From Pseudomonas saponiphila (GTDB lineage Bacteria; Pseudomonadota; Gammaproteobacteria; Pseudomonadales; Pseudomonadaceae), in assembly GCF_900105185.1 (NCBI RefSeq), contig NZ_FNTJ01000001.1:2004501-2068500 (forward strand): DNA of 64,000 nt, given 5' to 3'. The notes beneath the pieces were generated by a model. The model saw only the letters and a program-made list of their open reading frames with translations. It was not told the origin of the DNA and did not search any database. The position numbers were made by a program, and so were the translations under genes. Shown here piece by piece: positions 58,090-64,000 of the stretch (the first letter of the stretch is position 1; every line of letters begins with the position of its first letter).

Positions 58090-58569
58090 TCAATTGCGCT
58101 TGGCCCCGCGTTTTTCCCCCAGGTCACGCGGGTACAGGGATTCCACCAGTTGCTGGCGTTCTGTCAGCGACAGACTGCCGGCAAAATTGGCCAGGGCTTC
58201 ATCCACCCGGGCCCGCAGGGCGATGTCGGCCTCGCGGGATCTACCCAGTTCGGCGTCCAGGGCACTGCGGTTCAATTGTTCGGCCCCCAGTTCACGCACC
58301 ACCCCCTGGCGCGCCTCGCGCCCGGCAATGATCTGTGGCTGGCTGTCGTTGCGGGCCTGGCGCAGCAGTTGGCGCAACTGGCGTCGGCGCTCCTCGGGCA
58401 TCTGCGCCATGGCCTGGCGCAGGCCATGCTGGGGCACCGCCAGGGCCTGGGGCGGCTGGGGACGGCCGAGCCACTGATACAGGCCGCCGGCCACGCCGCC
58501 GATCAGGAATACGTTGAGCAGCAGCGACAGCAGCAGCCAGGTTTTCAGGGGACGGATGGACAGGCTCAC
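58090..58569 (-). CDS. Periplasmic sensor/repressor of the ZraP-CnrX type
   Basis: A 159-residue protein with one N-terminal membrane anchor (~9-30). A helical periplasmic domain rich in Arg/Gln/Leu follows (MPEERRRQLRQLLRQARNDS, LTERQQLVESLYP). This matches periplasmic heavy-metal sensor or Spy/ZraP-like LTxxQ proteins. Its ATG overlaps the stop of the upstream gene (ATGA), indicating coupled synthesis with an ECF sigma and its membrane partner, as in the cnrYXH layout. A signal such as metal or envelope damage is inferred. Confidence 0.8.
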   Translation of the reverse strand: MSLSIRPLKTWLLLSLLLNVFLIGGVAGGLYQWLGRPQPPQALAVPQHGLRQAMAQMPEERRRQLRQLLRQARNDSQPQIIAGREARQGVVRELGAEQLNRSALDAELGRSREADIALRARVDEALANFAGSLSLTERQQLVESLYPRDLGEKRGAKRN

Positions 58570-59003
58570 TGTTCGGCCTCCTCGGTATTGATGCTCAGGA
58601 TGAATTCCGCGTCGCTCTGGTCGAACACGCTGGGCAGGGCCTCGCTGGATGCCGACAGGGGCAGGCTCAGGGCCACCGCGAGCATGCCGGCGGCCACTCC
58701 GGTGAGACCGACCCCGACCCAGCCCAGGGACGCCAGCCAGCCGGCGTAGCGTTGCCAGAAGGAGGCGCCGCGCGGCGCTGTGGCGGCCGTGGCAATGATC
58801 CGTTGCGCCAGGGCCGGTTCAGGCGCGGCCAGCTGGTAGCTGTCCAGCTGGCTGTCGAGCCAGCGCGCCTGGCGCAGGGCTTCGCTGGCCAGCGCATTGC
58901 CTTCCTGGAGCAGGGCCCGTGCGGCATCTCGCTCACGGGCGGGCCAGCGTTGCAGGTCCGCGCCATAGGCATCGGCCAGGTATGCAAAGCGTTCGGGGGT
59001 CAT
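58566..59003 (-). CDS. Probable anti-sigma factor (membrane)
   Basis: A 145-residue protein with a cytoplasmic N-terminal ~85 residues (RFAYLADAYGADLQRWPARE), one membrane segment (~95-115, WVGVGLTGVAAGMLAVAL) and a short periplasmic tail. Its start overlaps the stop of the ECF sigma gene by ATGA, and its stop overlaps the sensor start the same way. GGAG lies upstream. Gene order and topology fit an anti-sigma factor; no zinc-binding HxxxCxxC motif is seen. Confidence 0.8.
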   Translation of the reverse strand: MTPERFAYLADAYGADLQRWPARERDAARALLQEGNALASEALRQARWLDSQLDSYQLAAPEPALAQRIIATAATAPRGASFWQRYAGWLASLGWVGVGLTGVAAGMLAVALSLPLSASSEALPSVFDQSDAEFILSINTEEAEQ

Positions 59004-59581
59004 GGTGTTCTCCTTCCTGAGAGGTCCGCACCCTGGGCCTCGGCGAGGTGGCTGCGCAGATTGCGCCGGGCCCGTGACAGCAGGCTCTCCAGCGCTTCGA
59101 CGCTGATGTTCATCAGCGCCGCGGCCTCGGTGTTGGACAGTTCCTGGTAGTACTGCAGGACGATCGCCTCGCGCTGGCGATCCGGCAGTCGGTCCAGGGC
59201 CGCAGCCATGCGCCGGCTCTGCGCGCTGGCTTCCAGTTGTTCGTCGGGTGTCGGGCCGTGGTCCACCACCTCGAAGGCTTGCTCGCTGTCGAGCTGCAGG
59301 TGCTCCTTGCGCCGGCGCAGGCGGTCGTAGCACAGGTTCAGCGCCACCCGGTGCAGCCAGGTATCAAAGCGCGCCTGTTCGCTGCGCCAGTGCGCCGCCT
59401 GTTTCCAGATCCGCAGGAAACTCTCCTGGGCGATGTCCCGGGCCTCGTCGGCGTCACCCAGCAAGCGGCTGGCCAGGGCCAGCAGGCGCGGCAGCTTGCG
59501 GGTGACCATTTCTTTCACGGCCTGGGCTTCGTTGTTGCCAATGCGGGCCAGCAACTCCATATCCGGGTCGGTGTCGTTCAA
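59000..59581 (-). CDS. ECF RNA polymerase sigma factor
   Basis: A 193-residue ECF sigma. Region 2 is RLLGDADEARDIAQESFLRIWKQA...FDTWLHRVALNLCYDRLRRRK, and region 4 is LPDRQREAIVLQYYQELSNTEAAALMNISVEALESLLSRARRNLR. It probably directs its own operon and nearby envelope genes once the partner at 58566-59003 releases it. The start is TTG at 59581 or ATG at 59560; neither has a strong ribosome-binding site. Confidence 0.9.
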   Translation of the reverse strand: MNDTDPDMELLARIGNNEAQAVKEMVTRKLPRLLALASRLLGDADEARDIAQESFLRIWKQAAHWRSEQARFDTWLHRVALNLCYDRLRRRKEHLQLDSEQAFEVVDHGPTPDEQLEASAQSRRMAAALDRLPDRQREAIVLQYYQELSNTEAAALMNISVEALESLLSRARRNLRSHLAEAQGADLSGRRTP

Positions 59582-59629
59582 ATCGGCGGTTCTCGGTGCA
59601 GTGGAGGGGCGATTCGCAAGAGCGCGTGC

Positions 59630-59947
59630 TCAGCGCAGCCAATGGCCTTCGATCCAGTACCAGTTCGGCCCGCGGGCCTGCCAGTGCCCGGGCACCCACT
59701 GGCCGCGGCGCATCACTGGCTGCCAGTGGCCCGGCACCCAGACATAGCCGCCTGCGTGCCAGCGCCAGTGGCCGCGATCCCAGGCGTAACCGGGACGGGC
59801 CATGGGCGGCGCTTCGTAGCGCATGGGCGGCGGGGCCTGCTGAATGATCACGGTCTGGGCGAAGGCCGGGCTGCCGGCCAGGGCCGTGAAGGCCAGGGGG
59901 ATCAGCAGCAGGGTGCGAAGACGTGGCAGGCAACGGGCAAGCTTCAT
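59630..59947 (-). CDS. Secreted YxWGxW-repeat protein
   Basis: A 105-residue protein with a cleavable signal peptide (~1-31, ending PAFA). The mature part has Trp/His repeats (WDRGHWRWHAGGYVWVPGHW, QWVPGHWQARGPNWYWIEGH). The ATG at 59947 has AAGGAGCC upstream and is preferred over 59998. It lies 48 bp upstream of the sigma gene on the same strand, so it may be part of the same unit or its target. Function unknown. Confidence 0.83.
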   Translation of the reverse strand: MKLARCLPRLRTLLLIPLAFTALAGSPAFAQTVIIQQAPPPMRYEAPPMARPGYAWDRGHWRWHAGGYVWVPGHWQPVMRRGQWVPGHWQARGPNWYWIEGHWLR

Positions 59948-60236
59948 GATGGCTCCTTCAGGCCTGCGTTCGCGATTGAACGCAGCTGATGGGTTCAACG
60001 ATAGGTGGCCGAAGAATCCGTCGCGGGGAAATGCACGTTTATCCGCGCCCGGTTCAACCGCGGTTCAGCGAGCGGGCCAGGGGACTGATACGGGCCGTGG
60101 CGGAGGGAAATATGTCGGCGGTGGCGGCGACGGAAGTTGCCAGGGGGAGCCGTTCAATCGGTAACCCTGTGCAGCAGCGGCGAGGTTGGTCGGCGCCGCA
60201 CAGAGGTTGCATCACTGAACCCTTGAGGAATGCACC

Positions 60237-60353
60237 ATGTCCCGTCGTATCGCACTGCTGATTGTTATGGCCACGATGCTGTCTTTGGGGGGCTGCGTGG
60301 TTTACCCCGGGCACTATCATGGCTGCTGCTACCGCTATGGCTATTACCGCTAG
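60237..60353 (+). CDS. Very small lipoprotein (38 residues)
   Basis: ATG after TGAGGAA opens a signal sequence with lipobox LGGC (Cys at residue 20) and a short Tyr/His/Cys-rich mature tail (VVYPGHYHGCCYRYGYYR). It is divergent from the YxWGxW gene at 59.6-59.9 kb and similar in style. Such small Tyr/Gly lipoproteins are common in Pseudomonas; function unknown. Confidence 0.7.
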   Translation: MSRRIALLIVMATMLSLGGCVVYPGHYHGCCYRYGYYR

Positions 60354-60487
60354 GGCACGGGGCGGCACGCCGGTGTGGCCAGTTGCTTGGCTAAGCCCCG
60401 CGGGCCCGGCACAATCCTCGACCTTGCAGGGCCGGCACCGGCGTCGCGCCGATGGCCGGCATGCCCCGGGAGTGTGGAGGAAGGTGG

Positions 60488-61303
60488 ATGCCCGTCTTGG
60501 AACAGCAGGACCAGGCTCAGGACCCGGATGCGATTGCGCGTCCGGTGTGCGCCCTGCGCATCTCAATGCAAGAAGAGCGCTGGGAACGACCATGGCACAG
60601 TCATCGCAAGGCCCAGTTGCTGTTTCCCGCGGGCGGTGTGCTCAGTTGCGAGAGCGCCGAGGGCCTGTGGCTGGCGCCGCCGCAGTGCGCGGTGTGGATT
60701 CCCAGCGCGATCGAGCATCGGGTCCAGGGGCTGGAGAATGCCCAGGGCTATTGCCTGTTGGTCGAGCCCGAGCACGCCCGTTCATTGCCTCAGGCCTGCT
60801 GCACCCTGGTGATGTCGCCGCTGTTGCAGGAGTTGCTCAAGCGCTGTGCGCAACTGCCGTTCCTGTATGACCAGGACGGCGCCGCCGGGCGCCTGGTCGC
60901 GGTGACCCTGGATGAGCTGGCGGTCGCGCCCCGCGAGCAGATCCACCTGCCCATGCCCCAGCATGCACAGCTGCGGCGTCTGGCCCAGCAGATCCTTGAA
61001 CAGCCGCAACGGCGCCTGAGCCTTGGGCAGTGGGGCGAGCAGATCGGCCTCAGCGAACGCAGCCTGAGCCGCTTGATCGTGGCCGAGACTGGTCTGAGTT
61101 TCGGTCGCTGGCAGCGCCAGTTGCACATCCTCCTGGGGCTCAGGCAATTGGCTCGGGGCGACTCGGTGGAGTGTGTGGCGCTGACCCTGGGCTATGACAG
61201 CGCCAGCGCCTTTATCCGCATGTTCAAGAAAGCCGTGGGTCAGCCGCCCGGGCGATTTTTTGCCGAACGTCGCCAGGCCCTGGAGGGCGACCAGGCTCTG
61301 TAG
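60488..61303 (+). CDS. AraC-family transcriptional regulator
   Basis: A 271-residue protein. The N-terminal cupin-like domain is WHSHRKAQLLFPAGGVLSCE...VWIPSAIEHRV (~35-85). The C-terminal HTH pair is LSLGQWGEQIGLSERSLSRLIVAETGLSFGRWQRQ and SVECVALTLGYDSASAFIRMFKKAVGQPPGRFF. It is similar in layout to the NimR-type regulator at 33 kb. The ATG at 60488 has GGAGGAAGG just upstream. No linked transporter is adjacent, so the target is unknown. Confidence 0.88.
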   Translation: MPVLEQQDQAQDPDAIARPVCALRISMQEERWERPWHSHRKAQLLFPAGGVLSCESAEGLWLAPPQCAVWIPSAIEHRVQGLENAQGYCLLVEPEHARSLPQACCTLVMSPLLQELLKRCAQLPFLYDQDGAAGRLVAVTLDELAVAPREQIHLPMPQHAQLRRLAQQILEQPQRRLSLGQWGEQIGLSERSLSRLIVAETGLSFGRWQRQLHILLGLRQLARGDSVECVALTLGYDSASAFIRMFKKAVGQPPGRFFAERRQALEGDQAL

Positions 61304-61444
61304 CCGCAGGTGCCCGTTCGCAGCTTGCGGCAGCGGCCAGATCTGGCCGGATTGGTCAATAACTTGTCGATCTCGGCTGATGCGGACAATGGTGGGCAGG
61401 AAGATGATAAGCATTCTTGTTTGTCAGATTCTTGAGGTGTTCCC

Positions 61445-61861
61445 ATGTACTTCGATCATCAGCATTTTCCCCTGGTCTGGATGCGTCGCGCCGAAGGCGC
61501 AGGGCAGCCGGGAGTCGATCCTTTCCAGCAGTTGGAGGGGCTTATGCAGCGGGCTCAGGCCTTTGTCCTGATGAGTGATGTGCTGCCTGAGCCCGAGCAG
61601 CGCAACAGCGCTCAGAGCAAAGCGATGCTCAAGCAGGGCTCGTTGTGGATGAAGCGCAACAAGGCGGCGATCCGCCGCTGGATCAAGGCGATGATCGTCA
61701 TCGCCCCGCAGCCGGAGTCACAGGCCCGGGTCGAGGCGTTTGCCGACAGCTATGAAAAGTTCTGGGGCTATCCGCTGTTGCACAGTGCCTCGCCGCTGGC
61801 CGCTGCCGCCATGGCCCAGCAACTGCTGAGCCCACCGCGCGTCAATCAGCACAACTGGTAG
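61445..61861 (+). CDS. Hypothetical protein (138 residues)
   Basis: A soluble, Trp/Met-rich helical protein (FDHQHFPLVWMRRAEGAGQP, MKRNKAAIRRWIKAMIVIAP). No signal peptide, no membrane segment, no recognised domain. Its start is preceded by GAGGTGTTCCC. Good codon use for the genome suggests a real gene. Confidence 0.7.
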   Translation: MYFDHQHFPLVWMRRAEGAGQPGVDPFQQLEGLMQRAQAFVLMSDVLPEPEQRNSAQSKAMLKQGSLWMKRNKAAIRRWIKAMIVIAPQPESQARVEAFADSYEKFWGYPLLHSASPLAAAAMAQQLLSPPRVNQHNW

Positions 61862-61872
61862 TCCCAGTCGCT

Positions 61873-62319
61873 TCAGGTGCGCAGGTGCTCGGGGACGTTG
61901 GCGCTGAGCACCTTGCCCATGCTGATCCGGGGTTCAACCTGATAACCCAGGGCCTGGTAGAAGCCCTGCACCGCGGCGTTGCTGCTGAGGATCTGCAGGT
62001 TGATCTTCAGGCAGCCGCGGGCTTGCAGGGCCTGTTCGCCGTGGTGCACCAGGGCCCGGCCGGTGCCGAGCCGGCGCTGTTGCGGGTCTACCGCCAGGGA
62101 GTACAGCCAGCCGCGGTGGCCGTCGTAGCCGGCCATCAGGGTGCCGACGACCTGCCCTGAGGCCAGGGCGACGAAGAACAGCCCGTCATCCACTGCAAGC
62201 TTGCGCTCGATGGCCAGCTCCGGCGCGTTGTGGGCGGTGGCGTAACCGAAGACCCGCTGCCACAGCTCGATCACGGGCTGGCGGTGCCGGGTGTTGCAGT
62301 ATTCGACGAGTTGGATCAT
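61873..62319 (-). CDS. GNAT-family N-acetyltransferase (YpeA-like)
   Basis: A 148-residue single-domain acetyltransferase. The acetyl-CoA motif A is YSLAVDPQQRRLGTGRALVHHGEQAL (~72-97), and motif B is KINLQILSSNAAVQGFYQALGYQ. The family acetylates proteins or small amines; the substrate is unknown. Convergent with the preceding gene (12-bp gap). Confidence 0.9.
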   Translation of the reverse strand: MIQLVEYCNTRHRQPVIELWQRVFGYATAHNAPELAIERKLAVDDGLFFVALASGQVVGTLMAGYDGHRGWLYSLAVDPQQRRLGTGRALVHHGEQALQARGCLKINLQILSSNAAVQGFYQALGYQVEPRISMGKVLSANVPEHLRT

Positions 62320-62369
62320 GGCGTGGGCTCGGTGATGGGTGGGGGGCGGGTTGCGGCGGCCGGCTGGTT

Positions 62370-62819
62370 TCAGTCTTGATGGCCGGGCCAGGTTTCGGTG
62401 GGGAAATAGGCTTCCAGCCCCGGCTCACGGTGGTCCACGCCGTCCCGGGTCCAGTAGCAGCTCAAGCGCGAGTAGTTGTCCAGGTCGCCGCGGACCAGGC
62501 AGGTGGCGCTTTGCCCGGGCTCGCTGAAGCGCAACACATCGGCCTGGGCGATATTGGCCCGTTCCACCTTGCCGATGGCGCTGGTGGTCTGGCCATTGAT
62601 GGTCTTGACCAGAGTCAGGGCCTGGTTCTCGTAGCGGATCACCGCGGTGCCGGAGTAGGTCGGGCCACCGTCCGGCTGCTTGCCGATCAGCATGAACTGG
62701 CCGGGCACCATGCTGTAGTAGATGTGCTGGTCCTGATCTTGTTCCTGCTTCTGCGCGGCCTGGGCCGCGAGGCTGGACAGCAGCAGGCCGAGAAGGGCGG
62801 CGCGGGAGAAATGCGGCAT
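62370..62819 (-). CDS. Exported hypothetical protein
   Basis: A 149-residue protein with a signal peptide (~1-21, SLAAQAAQ) and a Gln/Asp-rich linker (KQEQDQDQ). A small beta-rich domain with two Cys follows (SATCLVRGDLDNYSRLSCYW), possibly disulfide-bonded. GGAGTGAGC precedes the start. No family recognised; periplasmic location expected. Confidence 0.75.
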   Translation of the reverse strand: MPHFSRAALLGLLLSSLAAQAAQKQEQDQDQHIYYSMVPGQFMLIGKQPDGGPTYSGTAVIRYENQALTLVKTINGQTTSAIGKVERANIAQADVLRFSEPGQSATCLVRGDLDNYSRLSCYWTRDGVDHREPGLEAYFPTETWPGHQD

Positions 62820-62889
62820 TGGTGCTCACTCCTGTTGAGGCGGGGGGCCATGATTCCAGACTGGGTGTTGCAGATAAATGCCCGGGCGG

Positions 62890-63465
62890 CTAGCGATGTT
62901 CGATCACCAGGATCGCCATGGTGTCGGCCTCCAGGGCTTCGAACACGTGCGGCTGGTCGGCGCTGTAGCGGATGTAGTCGCCGGCATTCAGCTTGACTGG
63001 GTTGTCCGCCGGTCCGGCCAAGGCCCGTCCGCGGCCAATCACCAGATGTTCCACGGTGCCCGGCAAATGAGCCTTGGATTGCCGCGGCTGGCCGGGTTGC
63101 ACCCTGAGGCGGTACAGATCGCGCTGTGCTCCGGGTGGGCAGTGGTCCAGCAGGGCGGCCGCATAATGGGCGTCCTCGGCGTGGGCGGTGGTGCCTTCAT
63201 GGGCACGGATGACCTTCAACTGATGCGTCGGCTGCTCGAAAAAGCGTGTGACCTGCAGGCCCATGGCCTGGGCCAGGGCCCACAGGGTCTCGATGCTCGG
63301 GTTGCCCGTTCCGGCTTCCAGCTGGGACAGGGTGGACTTGGCCACGGCCGCCCGCTTGGCCAGTTCCGAGACGGAAAGACCGGCGTTCAGACGTTCGCGC
63401 TTGATGGCCATGGCCAGTTGGCCAATAGGCGAAAGGGTACTTGCTTCGTTCGTTTTGTCGTTCAT
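62890..63465 (-). CDS. XRE-cupin transcriptional regulator
   Basis: A 191-residue protein. The N-terminal XRE helix-turn-helix is GQLAMAIKRERLNAGLSVSELAKRAAVAKSTLSQLEAGTGNPSIETL (~14-60), and the C-terminal cupin (~105-190) includes GTVEHLVIGRGRALAGPADNPVKLNAGDYIRYSADQPHVFE. This is the usual form of small regulators of metabolic or resistance genes. An exact inverted repeat lies 54 bp upstream and may be its operator. Confidence 0.9.
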   Translation of the reverse strand: MNDKTNEASTLSPIGQLAMAIKRERLNAGLSVSELAKRAAVAKSTLSQLEAGTGNPSIETLWALAQAMGLQVTRFFEQPTHQLKVIRAHEGTTAHAEDAHYAAALLDHCPPGAQRDLYRLRVQPGQPRQSKAHLPGTVEHLVIGRGRALAGPADNPVKLNAGDYIRYSADQPHVFEALEADTMAILVIEHR

Positions 63466-63518
63466 TTGTCTGTTAAATCATCCTTGTTTCTCTTGACGTC
63501 GATAAAATACGCCGTTCA

Positions 63519-63544
63519 TTATATCGTCTGATTGTTCGATATAA
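63519..63544. promoter_or_regulatory. Inverted repeat upstream of the XRE-cupin gene
   Basis: TTATATCG-N10-CGATATAA, a perfect 8-bp inverted repeat in an AT-rich promoter region; candidate operator. Confidence 0.5.
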
Positions 63545-63560
63545 AAACAAATGGAGTGTC

Positions 63561-63743
63561 CTGGATGAGTGTGCGGCACTGGGCAAGTTCATGGGGCTGA
63601 GCCTGCGGTTGGTGGTGATTCCGTATCACGAGATCTCTCTGGCGGTGCATTGCCTGGCCCACCTGCATCAGTGCCTGGGGGATTGGCTGGTGGCCGGGCA
63701 GACCCACCTGTTCGTCGAATCACCCCGCTGGTACAGCCGCTAG
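63561..63743 (+). other. Unrecognised 60-codon open frame, possibly a gene remnant
   Basis: The frame (DECAALGKFMGLSLRLVVIP, YHEISLAVHCLAHLHQCLGD, HLFVESPRWYSR) ends at TAG 63743 and looks like the tail of a real protein. It has no good start codon; ATG at 63591 lacks a ribosome-binding site. The family was not recognised. Confidence 0.4.
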
Positions 63744-63761
63744 CGCCGGAGGGAGCGGCAC

Positions 63762-64000
63762 TTAAACCTTGAGCACCTTGCCGCTGGCCGCCACCGCCAG
63801 CAGCAGGACCGCGATCAGGCCGAAGGCCAGGCTCAGGCTGCTGCCATGGGCGATGAAGCCGATCACCGCGGGGCCGGCCAGGATGCCGGCATAGCCCAAG
63901 GTGGTGATGGCCGGCACGGCGATGCTTTCCGGCATGACCTGCTGCTTGCCCACGGCGGTGTACAGCACCGGCACGATGTTCGAGCAACCCGCGCCCACCA
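63762..64000 (-). CDS. MFS transporter, C-terminal part (runs off the window)
   Basis: The last ~79 residues of a major-facilitator protein of the YbjJ-like type, with two membrane segments: VPAITTLGYAGILAGPAVIGFIA, and LSLAFGLIAVLLLAVAASG before the KVLKV end. The N-terminal part lies beyond the right edge of the window. Confidence 0.75.
   Translation of the reverse strand, partial: VGAGCSNIVPVLYTAVGKQQVMPESIAVPAITTLGYAGILAGPAVIGFIAHGSSLSLAFGLIAVLLLAVAASGKVLKV

Overview
The window looks like chromosome of a fluorescent Pseudomonas (P. fluorescens group). It is GC-rich, carries a nearly complete pyoverdine locus in the P. aeruginosa order, has Pseudomonas-type GTAGGAGC...GCTCCTAC REP elements, and holds typical accessory genes (ycaC, pirin, ampC/ampR, VgrG cargo). 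No rRNA, tRNA, CRISPR array or replication origin was seen.

1-20.8 kb, pyoverdine locus. The 3' end of an NRPS gene comes first, followed by a five-unit REP array. Next are fpvA, pvdE, an IucB-type GNAT acetyltransferase in the slot held by pvdF in P. aeruginosa, then pvdO, pvdN, pvdM, divergent pvdP, opmQ-pvdT-pvdR, an fpvI-like ECF sigma gene and pvdA. Five exact PvdS-type promoters (TAAAT-N16-CGT) drive pvdE, pvdM, pvdP, pvdR and pvdA. Fur-like sites precede fpvA and the sigma gene. Cytoplasmic PvdA and the acetyltransferase would make acetyl-hydroxyornithine, the NRPSs would assemble it, PvdE would export ferribactin, and PvdM/N/O/P would mature it in the periplasm. PvdRT-OpmQ would export it and FpvA would recover it. 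No fpvR, pvdS, pvdQ or pvdF is in the window.

20.8-37 kb. mgtA, behind a long leader, is interrupted near its 3' end by an IS21-family element (istA/istB, 10-bp target duplication); mgtC follows. Then come a receiver-only protein with Asn at the phosphorylation site, LysR/pirin/ycaC, an MscS channel fused to a cyclic-nucleotide-binding domain, AraC/MFS, and an alcohol dehydrogenase and UspA pair, each behind an exact ANR/FNR box. A second REP array, homologous to the first but inverted, follows a truncated small gene.

38-49.3 kb. A DUF2946-TonB receptor-PepSY cluster (possibly copper or siderophore related) is followed by a VgrG cassette. The cassette has a long effector (split M23-like domain, EF-hand-like linker, muramidase) with a candidate immunity gene. 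A headless GH19 fragment with an intact lipoprotein gene, and scraps of a phospholipase D effector and its likely partner, follow in AT-rich DNA. This looks like a graveyard of T6SS effector/immunity pairs.

49.3-64 kb. DUF3087, a large patatin-like membrane protein with a hexanucleotide repeat, a TauE/SafE permease, a LysE exporter, phosphatidylcholine synthase and divergent ampC/ampR come first. An envelope-stress-like module (ECF sigma, membrane partner and periplasmic sensor overlapping by ATGA, flanked by YxWGxW-type secreted proteins) follows. The rest is regulators, a GNAT enzyme, small secreted proteins and a partial MFS gene at the right edge.
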